Of a stretch of DNA of 64,000 bases, positions 7,582-14,728 are shown in pieces. Every line of letters starts with the position of its first letter. Position 1 is the first letter of the stretch. This DNA is from Armatimonadota bacterium. Lineage in GTDB: Bacteria > Armatimonadota > Fimbriimonadia > Fimbriimonadales > Fimbriimonadaceae. The translations under genes and the position numbers were made by a program. The stretch covers positions 50,716-114,715 of the forward strand of contig JANYCU010000016.1 of NCBI GenBank assembly GCA_025360125.1. The letters run 5' to 3'. The notes beneath the pieces are model-generated. The model was given only the letters and a program-made list of their open reading frames with translations. It did no database searches and was not told the origin of the DNA.

Positions 7582-8469
7582 ATGATTCAATCAGTGGTTG
7601 CGACCAGCCTGCTTGTTCTCGGCATGATGCAGGACTCTTACGAACGGAGGGTCGAAAAGATCGTGACTAAGCTCGACCCGTTGCCATTCGAGTCGTTCAG
7701 CAAGAATCAGGCAGACCTTGACCGTTTCAAGAAAGCGTTTCCAGCCTTTTCCCCCGAATCCCCATATAGCGATGGCCATTCATCAGTTTATCAACTGGTC
7801 GCTCACCCTCGTCATACGGCGGCGTACCAAAACCTGAGCGGATTCGTTGAATGGAGGAAAGCACCACCAAAAGCGACTGTGGTGGTGAACGAAGCCAAAT
7901 TTGCCGCCGCCAAAGTGGACGCAGACGGCAGCACTTACCTCAACCGACTAATGTTGTCGCACCTCTTCCTAACAGAGCAGGACGCCTTGTTGGTTTTCCA
8001 GGAACTGGCAACCAGAAAGCAACTCGATCTCAAGCCCAATAAGTTCGGACAAACCCCGCTCATGCTCGCAGCTGAAGCCGGATGGCAACAAATCACCGAT
8101 CAACTTCTCAGACTTCGTGCCTCTCGAACAGCCAAAGATATCGAGGGCCATGACGTTATCGACTATCTGAAATTTGCACGACCCGAAGTAAAGATCGGGG
8201 AAGTCGCCCAGCGAGAAGTCTTTACGGTTGAGCTGGTTGCCGATGTTCTCTATAAGGGGAGCAATGCCACCGACAAGAAGCGAATCTTCAAGGTCATGAA
8301 CGACTGGCTATCAAACCCATACAGGTTCACGTGCGGAAACTATCCAGAGGGAATGTTCAACTTGAAGTGGCCAACGCCGCGAGGCAAGAAAAAGAAAGAA
8401 ACACCAGCCCAATATATTATCGATAAGCCCAACCGGCCGTTCGACCTCCGAAATCCACCACCCAAGTAG
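7582..8469 (+). CDS. secreted ankyrin-repeat protein
   Basis: 295 aa. A short hydrophobic leader (QSVVATSLLVLGMM) suggests export. Around residues 150-200 the sequence FGQTPLMLAAEAGWQQITD followed by LLRLRASRTAKDIEGHDVIDY is one full ankyrin repeat plus part of a second, a protein-binding scaffold. The C-terminal third has a lysine-rich stretch (PRGKKKKETPAQY) and no motif I recognise. It stands alone after the duplicated non-coding block and before a solo REP. No function can be assigned beyond probable protein interaction. Confidence 0.7.
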   Translation: MIQSVVATSLLVLGMMQDSYERRVEKIVTKLDPLPFESFSKNQADLDRFKKAFPAFSPESPYSDGHSSVYQLVAHPRHTAAYQNLSGFVEWRKAPPKATVVVNEAKFAAAKVDADGSTYLNRLMLSHLFLTEQDALLVFQELATRKQLDLKPNKFGQTPLMLAAEAGWQQITDQLLRLRASRTAKDIEGHDVIDYLKFARPEVKIGEVAQREVFTVELVADVLYKGSNATDKKRIFKVMNDWLSNPYRFTCGNYPEGMFNLKWPTPRGKKKKETPAQYIIDKPNRPFDLRNPPPK

Positions 8470-8576
8470 CAAAAAGGGAAATTGATTGCCCGTCAAGGCC
8501 AACTTCCTCCTTATCTTTCTGCCGACTGGCAATTGCGAACTCTCAACCGATCAAAGCTACTCTAACTTTCCACTTT

Positions 8577-8628
8577 CAGCGAGACAAGTCTCGCAGGACA
8601 AAGCGCCGATAAATCGACGCACTCCACA
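8577..8628 (-). repeat. solo REP element (two-hairpin palindrome)
   Basis: Contains hairpin 1 GCGAGA-CAAG-TCTCGC, a linker AGGACAAA, hairpin 2 GCG-C-CGAT-AA-ATCG-A-CGC, and the ACTCCACA end. The same plan frames the RAYT genes at 54.9 and 60.0 kb. Here there is no transposase gene, so it is a mobilised or orphan copy. It lies between two convergent genes. Confidence 0.8.
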
Positions 8629-8674
8629 CCAGACTTTTCCCGCTAGCAGCTAAAAGCTGAAAGCTAGAAGCTCC

Positions 8675-9832
8675 TTAGTCTTTATACGGATCGCGGATAT
8701 CCTTGCCCGCCATCGCGACTCCCAAAGGAGTCAGCGTGTGCAGAACCCGAACGGTCTCAGAGTGATGCTCCAGCACCCGGTGCAGCCGCTTGTAGCATTG
8801 CGGAGCCTCGTCGACGTCTGCGCCGCGAAGCGACACGTTCATCCGTTTGATCCAACGGCTCATATCTTCTTTCGAGATTGCGCCGTCCTTACCGTTTTTA
8901 CCCTTCGCTTGCGAGCGCGACATGACTCGTCCTGCGCCGTGTACCGTAGAATACAAAGCCGAGCGAGACAGTTCAGATTCGACGCCTTCGAGGATGACGC
9001 TATTATCACCCATCGAGCCGCCGACGAACCCACGCTGACCCGGGAACGCCGGAGTAGCGCCTTTTCGCACCACCCAATATTCCTGCCCATCGTGAGTCTC
9101 CTTCCAGGCAAAGTTGTGATGGTTATGAACTTCGTCCACAATCGTGCCTCTCAAGATTTTTGCGACCCTTGCGCACACCCAGTCACGTCCCGCATAGGCA
9201 TACTCGCCCGCAATGCGCATCGCTTCCAGGTAGTCCTCGCCATCAGCTTTTTCGGTCGAGAGCCAGGTGATGCCTTCGGCAATCTGATTCTGTCCCTTCG
9301 CAAGGTCCATAAAATGCTCGGCAATGCCGTAACCAAGTCCGCGTGAACCAAAGTGCACGCCAACCCAGATCCGACCTTGTTCGTCCGAGAAGATATCGAC
9401 GTAGTGGTTTCCACTTCCGACGGTTCCCAGTTGCGCCCGTGCCTTGTCCTTGCGAGACTTCAACACGGGCATCTTCCAGGCTTCATCGTCGAAGAGCGGA
9501 TGGTCCACTTCTTCATTGTTTGCGCGTCCTATGCCAAACGAGATCTTCTTCACGATCTCGTCCATGTACGGATTGATCTTGGATTTGACCTTAATTGCGT
9601 CTACATCCAGCCGAACGGCTTTATTGCCACAGGCAATGTCGTAGCCGATACCACTGGGTGAGATTCGATGTCTATAGGCAACCACGCCCCCGATAGGGAC
9701 GCCATAGCCGACGTGATGGTCTGCCATCAGCGCCAATCGCTCCGCACCCGTGGCTCGAGCGTTGTCGAGTTGTTTCAGGGCCTCCGGAAAAACCGGATCC
9801 CCCCAACACGGAATGTTATCAATGAGCTTCAT
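8675..9832 (-). CDS. rtcB: RtcB-family RNA ligase
   Basis: About 385 aa. RtcB joins 2',3'-cyclic phosphate and 5'-OH RNA ends using GTP and Mn2+. Diagnostic blocks are ALMADHHVGYGVPIGGVVAY, SPSGIGYDIACGNKAVR (metal-binding Cys in GYDIACG), GTVGSGNHYVDI, VHFGSRGLGYGIAEHF, EVHNHHNFAWKE and the HGAGRVMSRSQA block that carries the guanylylated His. I start it at the ATG at 9832 (MKLIDNIPCWGDPV), because the family begins there and a TATCCT hexamer lies 5 nt upstream; the longer reading would overlap the divergent gene. No archease or RtcA gene is adjacent. Likely RNA repair or tRNA healing. Confidence 0.93.
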   Translation of the reverse strand: MKLIDNIPCWGDPVFPEALKQLDNARATGAERLALMADHHVGYGVPIGGVVAYRHRISPSGIGYDIACGNKAVRLDVDAIKVKSKINPYMDEIVKKISFGIGRANNEEVDHPLFDDEAWKMPVLKSRKDKARAQLGTVGSGNHYVDIFSDEQGRIWVGVHFGSRGLGYGIAEHFMDLAKGQNQIAEGITWLSTEKADGEDYLEAMRIAGEYAYAGRDWVCARVAKILRGTIVDEVHNHHNFAWKETHDGQEYWVVRKGATPAFPGQRGFVGGSMGDNSVILEGVESELSRSALYSTVHGAGRVMSRSQAKGKNGKDGAISKEDMSRWIKRMNVSLRGADVDEAPQCYKRLHRVLEHHSETVRVLHTLTPLGVAMAGKDIRDPYKD

Positions 9833-9850
9833 GGACAAGGATACGTAGAC

Positions 9851-11044
9851 GTGCGGAAGCAGAGAAAGGTTCACTTGGAGCGTGGGAAGCGGAAACCAAG
9901 GGCGAGTAAGAAGCGACTGAAAGCCTTTGACAAACTGAATCAACGTGTGCGAGACTCTCTTAATATGGCAAAATCGCCCTTAACTAATTACGAAGCCGAG
10001 TATCGCCACGAGCCTTTGATAGATTGGCACCATTATTCAGAAGATATAGGTGAGTGGGCGATTTCTGATACATGTCTGGACTACGGGTTCAAGCTTGGGT
10101 CTTCATATAAGAATTTCACGCAACCTCAAACTGAATCCATAATCGCAGTAGCTATTTCAAAAATTTGGAGAGCAAAACGCCTTAAGCAGAAAAAGCCTTT
10201 GATCGTTACCGCAGAAGCTCTCGGTGGGAATGATGCCAAGTCTCGCGGAGAGATAGAACCCTACTGGCAATTGTTTACTCCTGAAGCGCTTTTTCAAGAG
10301 AATGAACAACTATCCCTTCAAAAGAAGGCCATGGAGACTCTGACAAATTTTGTATTGTGTGAGACGAGAATTGGCGATGGAGTTCAACTTGGTATTAAGT
10401 TGAAACCATACCCTGGAGGGTATGCGCAGGCCAAAATCGAAGGTACTGAGAGTTCACTCGGGCTAATTTATGGCTGTACCGCCAACGAAGCTTTGCTCAT
10501 CCTGCAGTATTTGGTTCAGGAAAGATTTTTGACCGTGGGAGAAGATAGTGGTGCCGTTTATAGCCACTTTTATCTTACACCGAATGGATATCTTAAAGAG
10601 TCAGAAATCAGAGCCGGACATTCATTTGCCCGAAGCCACATATTTATGGTATGTAGATTCGTTGACGATTTTGAATCAGTGTTTACTGATTGCATACGGC
10701 CGTTAGGAGAATTGGAGGACGTCCGTTGCGCGATCGTAAGAGTGAAAGACGTTCACAGCATCGAAAAGATTGATGACCAAATTTTAAGGATGATTGATGA
10801 GGCATCTGTTGTTCTTGTCGACCTCACAGATCACAGTTTCAATGTAGCTTTTGAGGCTGGCTATGCTCTTTCAAAGGGAAAGCCAATAGTCTGGTCGATG
10901 AAGAAGCCGGAAGGACGACTGGATTTACCTTTCGATATCCAAAGCCACAACATCATCCTGTGGGAAGAGGACAAACTCGACGAATTCAAGACTACATTGC
11001 ATTTTCGTTTGCTCGCGGCTTTTGACTCGTTGGTGTCAAAATAG
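9851..11044 (+). CDS. TIR/nucleoside deoxyribosyltransferase-like protein with winged-helix-like middle
   Basis: About 397 aa if the GTG at 9851 is used; an ATG at 9965 is the other candidate. The first 40 residues are strongly basic. The middle (CTANEALLILQYLVQERFL to FYLTPNGYLK) looks like a winged helix. The last 130 residues (ILRMIDEASVVLVDLTDHSF, then NVAFEAGYALSKGKPIVW) follow the pattern of TIR-like and nucleoside 2-deoxyribosyltransferase-fold domains, common as nucleotide-cleaving or nucleotide-sensing modules in phage-defence proteins. The Glu in FEAGYAL sits where such enzymes hold their catalytic Glu. Lower GC than flanking genes and an adjacent IS element suggest transfer. Role inferred. 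Confidence 0.72.
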   Translation: MRKQRKVHLERGKRKPRASKKRLKAFDKLNQRVRDSLNMAKSPLTNYEAEYRHEPLIDWHHYSEDIGEWAISDTCLDYGFKLGSSYKNFTQPQTESIIAVAISKIWRAKRLKQKKPLIVTAEALGGNDAKSRGEIEPYWQLFTPEALFQENEQLSLQKKAMETLTNFVLCETRIGDGVQLGIKLKPYPGGYAQAKIEGTESSLGLIYGCTANEALLILQYLVQERFLTVGEDSGAVYSHFYLTPNGYLKESEIRAGHSFARSHIFMVCRFVDDFESVFTDCIRPLGELEDVRCAIVRVKDVHSIEKIDDQILRMIDEASVVLVDLTDHSFNVAFEAGYALSKGKPIVWSMKKPEGRLDLPFDIQSHNIILWEEDKLDEFKTTLHFRLLAAFDSLVSK

Positions 11045-11130
11045 CCAACGTCTTGTAGACTAACTGTTGCGAACTCGGTCATGCAACCTGCCGCGAACGG
11101 CGTCGCAGAGCCGATCAATTAACCAAAAAC

Positions 11131-11802
11131 GACCCGGAGGGTCCAAGACGGTAGCCAGGGTGTCGAAGCGAGCTTGCGAGCGCAGACCCCTGGATAGATC
11201 AACAAAAACCCCGACCCCGGAGGGTGTCGCAGATCCGTTCGTGATAACATTCCATATAAATGCCATCTACCTACTACAGCCTTCACAACCATTACGTTTT
11301 CAGCACCAAGAACCGTGATCCATCTCTGCATGAAAATCTCATCCATCAAACCCACGAATATCTCGGAGGGATCATCCGTGGGCTCGGTGCCAAACCCGTT
11401 ATGATCGGCGGCGTTTCCGACCACGTGCATTTCCTAATCGGTCAAAAGACCACTCATTGCCCGGCCGATCTGGTTAGAGAAATTAAGAAATCATCAACGG
11501 ATTGGTTACGAATCGAACAACCAGACTTTTCTTGGCAGGAGGGCTACGGAGTGTTTTCTGTAAGCCCGGAACGCCTTGACGCTGTTACCAAGTACATCGT
11601 GAAACAACCGGAACATCATACGAAGAAAACGTATCGCGAAGAGTGGATAGAGCTTTTGAAATATGCCCGGATCGAATTCGAAGAGAGCCAATTTGATTAG
11701 TTCTGCGACCCGCTGGGTCGGAAGAAAATATGACCTGTCCAGGGGTCTACGCTCCTTCGTCGCTTCGACACCCTGGCTACCATCTTGGACCCTCCGGGTC
11801 GC
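11131..11802. mobile_element. IS200-type element bounded by about 100-bp inverted repeats
   Basis: The left arm (11131-11233) starts GACCCGGAGGGTCCAAGACG and the right arm, read on the minus strand from 11802, starts GACCCGGAGGGTCCAAGATG. Both continue GTAGCCAGGGTGTCGAAGCG and contain AGACCCCTGGA, then diverge somewhat before meeting again at a GTCGCAGA motif near the gene. The enclosed gene is an IS200/IS605-type TnpA. Classical IS200 elements lack long terminal inverted repeats, so the arms may be REP-like recognition structures. Confidence 0.8.
11260..11700 (+). CDS. tnpA: IS200/IS605-family transposase TnpA (HUH/Y1)
   Basis: 146 aa, the normal length for this family. The metal-binding HUH motif is GGVSDHVHFLIG (about residues 50-61); the region IKKSSTDWL, SWQEGYGVFSVS and then VTKYIVKQPEHH carries the catalytic Tyr helix. 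The enzyme nicks single-stranded DNA at hairpin ends by a 5'-phosphotyrosine link. All key residues look intact, so it may be active. No TnpB gene is present. It lies inside inverted repeats of about 100 bp. Codon use and context indicate a mobile origin. Confidence 0.93.
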   Translation: MPSTYYSLHNHYVFSTKNRDPSLHENLIHQTHEYLGGIIRGLGAKPVMIGGVSDHVHFLIGQKTTHCPADLVREIKKSSTDWLRIEQPDFSWQEGYGVFSVSPERLDAVTKYIVKQPEHHTKKTYREEWIELLKYARIEFEESQFD

Positions 11803-12252
11803 CTAATCAGAAATTGCAAACTGAGTCCGCGCTGGCTGAATCGAACTTTCGTTGACGTCAAAATTCATCTTCAGCTTCGCCATAACCCGGAAAGCCAACC
11901 AGTAAATCACCAACCCATACCCAATCGCAATCCAATCGGCGCACTCGACTGGCCGCCCAAGGCTATCGACGTGGAAATTACCAAACTGGTCCTGTAGCAT
12001 TCCCAGCGGAGCAAACGCCACCCGCTCAAACCAAAAATACTGACTAACATCGACACCGTATTCGCATCCATGGGGAGTCGAAATATTTGCAATCGGAATC
12101 CGACTCAGCACCGCAACCACAGCAAAGAGCAGCGGATACCCAATCAGCCAGGCTCGCGGCGAACCAATCTTCATCTTAGCAACCAGCCCGGCCAACAAGT
12201 AGGGGACTGCCATCATGAGGCAAAACAGAAGAAAGCTCAGCATCCAATTCAA
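11803..12252 (-). CDS. hypothetical membrane protein
   Basis: 149 aa with three predicted membrane segments: residues about 3-25 (MLSFLLFCLMMAVPYLLAGL), 35-52 (WLIGYPLLFAVVAVLS) and 110-126 (IAIGYGLVIYWLAFRVM). The loop between segments two and three is likely on the outside. No family recognised. Its TAG stop begins exactly at the right boundary of the IS200-type element, so the insertion may have replaced the original 3' end; the last few codons could therefore be altered. Confidence 0.6.
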   Translation of the reverse strand: MNWMLSFLLFCLMMAVPYLLAGLVAKMKIGSPRAWLIGYPLLFAVVAVLSRIPIANISTPHGCEYGVDVSQYFWFERVAFAPLGMLQDQFGNFHVDSLGRPVECADWIAIGYGLVIYWLAFRVMAKLKMNFDVNESSIQPARTQFAISD

Positions 12253-12319
12253 TTGTCGGATGTTTGGTATTCGAGCACTATATCTCGGGTCAGGATTTGG
12301 CTAACTCAGGTTTCTAGCG

Positions 12320-12325
12320 TAATAT
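12320..12325 (+). promoter_or_regulatory. -10 element, leaderless spacing
   Basis: TAATAT ends 6 nt before the ATG at 12332, with no Shine-Dalgarno between. Transcription would start at the start codon. Confidence 0.5.
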
Positions 12326-12331
12326 TGCAAT

Positions 12332-13918
12332 ATGCCCATGTTGGTCGCGATGACTTTGCTGCTATTGGCTCATCCGAAAGCTGCTGAAAATCAAGATATC
12401 CAAAAGTCATTAAGACTTTGGAAGGAATTCGGTCGACCAAATGCCGTTGACCAGAATTTTTGGAACGGTAATCCTTCATACCGAACGGAGCATTTTGAGG
12501 AGAGTCGAGAGCTCTCTGTCGCCTTGGGGCAAGCCGAGAAAGGCGACCTTAAGCCGATTGAGAAAGTTGTAATAAGTCTGGCCAAAAAGGTGCATACCTG
12601 GGACATGCTTGATGAAGAATGGCTCGGATCAGCTAAGAAATTCAACTTAGAAGGCAGGACCGCAATGCTGATCTATAAGCACCTAGTCAATGACTATCTT
12701 GATTTCAAACCTGTTCAACCTGTTTTGGATTCGCTCAAGAAGTTGCAAAAAAAGAACCTAATAGGAAAGCGGTGGAAATTCGCCCGAAGCATTGACGATT
12801 TTGTTATTGAACTGACTGAGACTGCCAAACCTACCGACCACCCACCAGGGAGCATTGAGGCGGCGGTCGATAATCTCACCCAGATCAATGATCCTGATTT
12901 CTTTCTTTGGCGTCAAAATGGCCGGAAAACGGAGCCTCAGCAATATGCTCCGATCCGCGCAAAGGGCCTCGATGCCATCCCTGCACTAGCAAACGCGCTC
13001 GGCACAAGAAGACTTACGAGAAGTTTTGAACCATTCGTCATGAATCGCCGTTCTCAAATATCGCCCGTAAGCGATTTCGTGCGAGATTTGATTAAAATAA
13101 TTGCCGACGATGAACTTGCTTCAGGTTCCATCGACAAGAAGTTTGTCTTAGATTGGTACGATGCGAAACAAAAAGGCAAGATCAAGGATTGGATCGTTTC
13201 ACGGCTTTTTGTGGAACCAAAGAATTATCACCCATACGCAAGTCCCTGGGCATTTGAGTCCTTAGCCAAGAAGTATCCGTACCTGCTGAAGTGGGCTTAC
13301 GGTGAAATGATTCGCCGACAGATAGAACCTTCTGCCGCCATGCGCGGTTTGGAAGAATCCGCGTTATCTAAGGACGAAAAACTCGAAATTCTTGATCGGT
13401 TCTTGGCCCTTGATTATGATCATGTCGGGTATGCGCTCAGCATAGCCCACGACATGGATATGGCGAGATTTGACAAAACGATTCTTCGCTATATTTCAGA
13501 ACTTCCTTCGAGCTTCGATGGGAAGCCAACTTGGGTGGCGTGCTGTGCACTGGGGACGGACAACCAGCAAGTCTGGGACCTGGTGAAATCAAAAATCGAT
13601 CAGGCCGACCCATTGATGAAAATGCAGTTGTTGACATGTTTTAGAAACGGAGACAACTATCATGATGTTCGAGCATCTCGAGCCATTCAGATGCTGACTC
13701 TGTACTTCGACAACAAAGAGGTTGTCCTCCCGAAGACCAAGATCGTCAAGACGAACCTGGAGGTTGACCTTGAACCAGGATTGACGGTCGGTCAGGTCGC
13801 TGTGGAGGTAGCTTCTTCGAAGGGGATGAGCCTTTCCAAGCCCGATATACCTCGGAAGGATAAGGCTGGATGGCAGAAGATCAGAGAGCAAATCGAGTCA
13901 CAGTACCGAAAAAGGTAG
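12332..13918 (+). CDS. hypothetical exported protein
   Basis: 528 aa with a short hydrophobic N-terminus (MLVAMTLLLLAHPKAA) that could be a signal peptide. The rest is rich in helices with irregular HEAT-like spacing (for example IPALANALGTRRLTRSF and WAYGEMIRRQIEPSAAMRG) and ends in a basic tail. I recognise no catalytic motif or named family. It stands alone; a degenerate structured repeat follows its 3' end. Function unknown. Confidence 0.65.
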   Translation: MPMLVAMTLLLLAHPKAAENQDIQKSLRLWKEFGRPNAVDQNFWNGNPSYRTEHFEESRELSVALGQAEKGDLKPIEKVVISLAKKVHTWDMLDEEWLGSAKKFNLEGRTAMLIYKHLVNDYLDFKPVQPVLDSLKKLQKKNLIGKRWKFARSIDDFVIELTETAKPTDHPPGSIEAAVDNLTQINDPDFFLWRQNGRKTEPQQYAPIRAKGLDAIPALANALGTRRLTRSFEPFVMNRRSQISPVSDFVRDLIKIIADDELASGSIDKKFVLDWYDAKQKGKIKDWIVSRLFVEPKNYHPYASPWAFESLAKKYPYLLKWAYGEMIRRQIEPSAAMRGLEESALSKDEKLEILDRFLALDYDHVGYALSIAHDMDMARFDKTILRYISELPSSFDGKPTWVACCALGTDNQQVWDLVKSKIDQADPLMKMQLLTCFRNGDNYHDVRASRAIQMLTLYFDNKEVVLPKTKIVKTNLEVDLEPGLTVGQVAVEVASSKGMSLSKPDIPRKDKAGWQKIREQIESQYRKR

Positions 13919-14046
13919 CTTCAATTTCAACCAATTAGGTCGGAGATTGCCCAGCTTTTCCGGATGCCCAACGGATCGAATAGATGTGTGTCCAGATATC
14001 CAGGTTTTGCGACTTTACGAAATCCCAAGAAAGTGCTTCTCCAACA

Positions 14047-14240
14047 CCTCCTGAGGACCGAAGGTTCGATAAGAGTTAAGCCCAGGTTGGAAGGATTTGC
14101 TACTGGACGAAGTCCAAGCAAATCGTGAAGGCCTGGGTAAGGATCGAAACCTGCCCTTTCCACGGACGCTTGGTCAGGGTCTGCAAAATTCGCTCCTAGT
14201 GCCAAACTCCTCGCCCCTGACAAAGTGAGCGTCCCCCTTC
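14047..14240 (-). ncRNA. candidate structured RNA / interspersed repeat, copy 1
   Basis: Read on the minus strand this shares ordered blocks with 47060-47229: AGGGGGACGCTC, GCGTCCGTGGAA, CAGGTTTCGAT-x-CTTACCC, AGGCCT, CCAACCTGGGCTTAACT and a terminal CTTCGG-x-CCTC-x-GGAGG hairpin. CCCAGG and CCTGGG pair as an outer helix around an inner hairpin GATTTGCT...AGCAAATC (14094-14101 with 14117-14124). The inner stem sequence differs from copy 2 but pairing is kept. This also accounts for most of the gap 13919-14388, where I see no credible gene. Confidence 0.5.
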
Positions 14241-14388
14241 CCGTTCGTTCTCCAAAACTTGAACAATAAATATGCGGATTGAATCGAGTACCTCGCCATT
14301 GTCGTGTCATCGACATCCCGAGAGCCTCAACGAATCGGGACGCAAACGAACCTTTCCTGCTCTGCTCCCCGTCTCTTCCTCAAGAGCA

Positions 14389-14703
14389 ATGGAAGACAAC
14401 CCACCCCAACCCGACGTACCCGCCACTCCGACAATTGCCCCCAAACCCAAAGGTTCCGCCAACACTTGGCTTCTCTCCGCAATTCTGGCCGTTATGGTTT
14501 GGAACAGCGTCGGCCATACACCCCAAATCATGTCCGCCAAGTGGGAATACACTATCAAATCCGTCCCCGACGGTAGCTTCGATGAGGAGATGAACAAAAT
14601 GGGGCTAGATGGCTGGGATGTCGTCTTTGCTCGCCGTGCCAGCAGTGGCTCCTCCAGTAGCTCGACCTTTTCCTACGAAATGATCTTCAAACGCCAAAAG
14701 TAG
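14389..14703 (+). CDS. DUF4177-like small membrane-anchored protein
   Basis: 104 aa from the ATG at 14389. A proline-rich N-terminus is followed by one membrane segment (WLLSAILAVMVWNSV, about residues 27-41), then KWEYTIKSVPDGSFDEEMNK and LGLDGWDVV-like text (MGLDGWDVVFARR). The WEY start, followed by a Gly-Trp-(Glu/Asp)-x-Val turn and a final basic strand, is the plan of DUF4177 small domains. Three other proteins in this window share it. An in-frame ATG at 14272 would add 39 residues with no evident structure. Function unknown. Confidence 0.6.
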   Translation: MEDNPPQPDVPATPTIAPKPKGSANTWLLSAILAVMVWNSVGHTPQIMSAKWEYTIKSVPDGSFDEEMNKMGLDGWDVVFARRASSGSSSSSTFSYEMIFKRQK

Positions 14704-14728
14704 GCTGGCAGGCTCCTTCGTTGCTCAA

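Noticed and set aside
8738..9346. 202-codon plus-strand open frame inside rtcB
   Set aside because: Antisense to conserved RtcB blocks; no protein-like features.
13927..14316. 129-codon minus-strand open frame after the 12332 gene
   Set aside because: It overlaps the structured repeat copy 1; the matching part of copy 2 does not keep the frame, so conservation is at RNA or DNA level.
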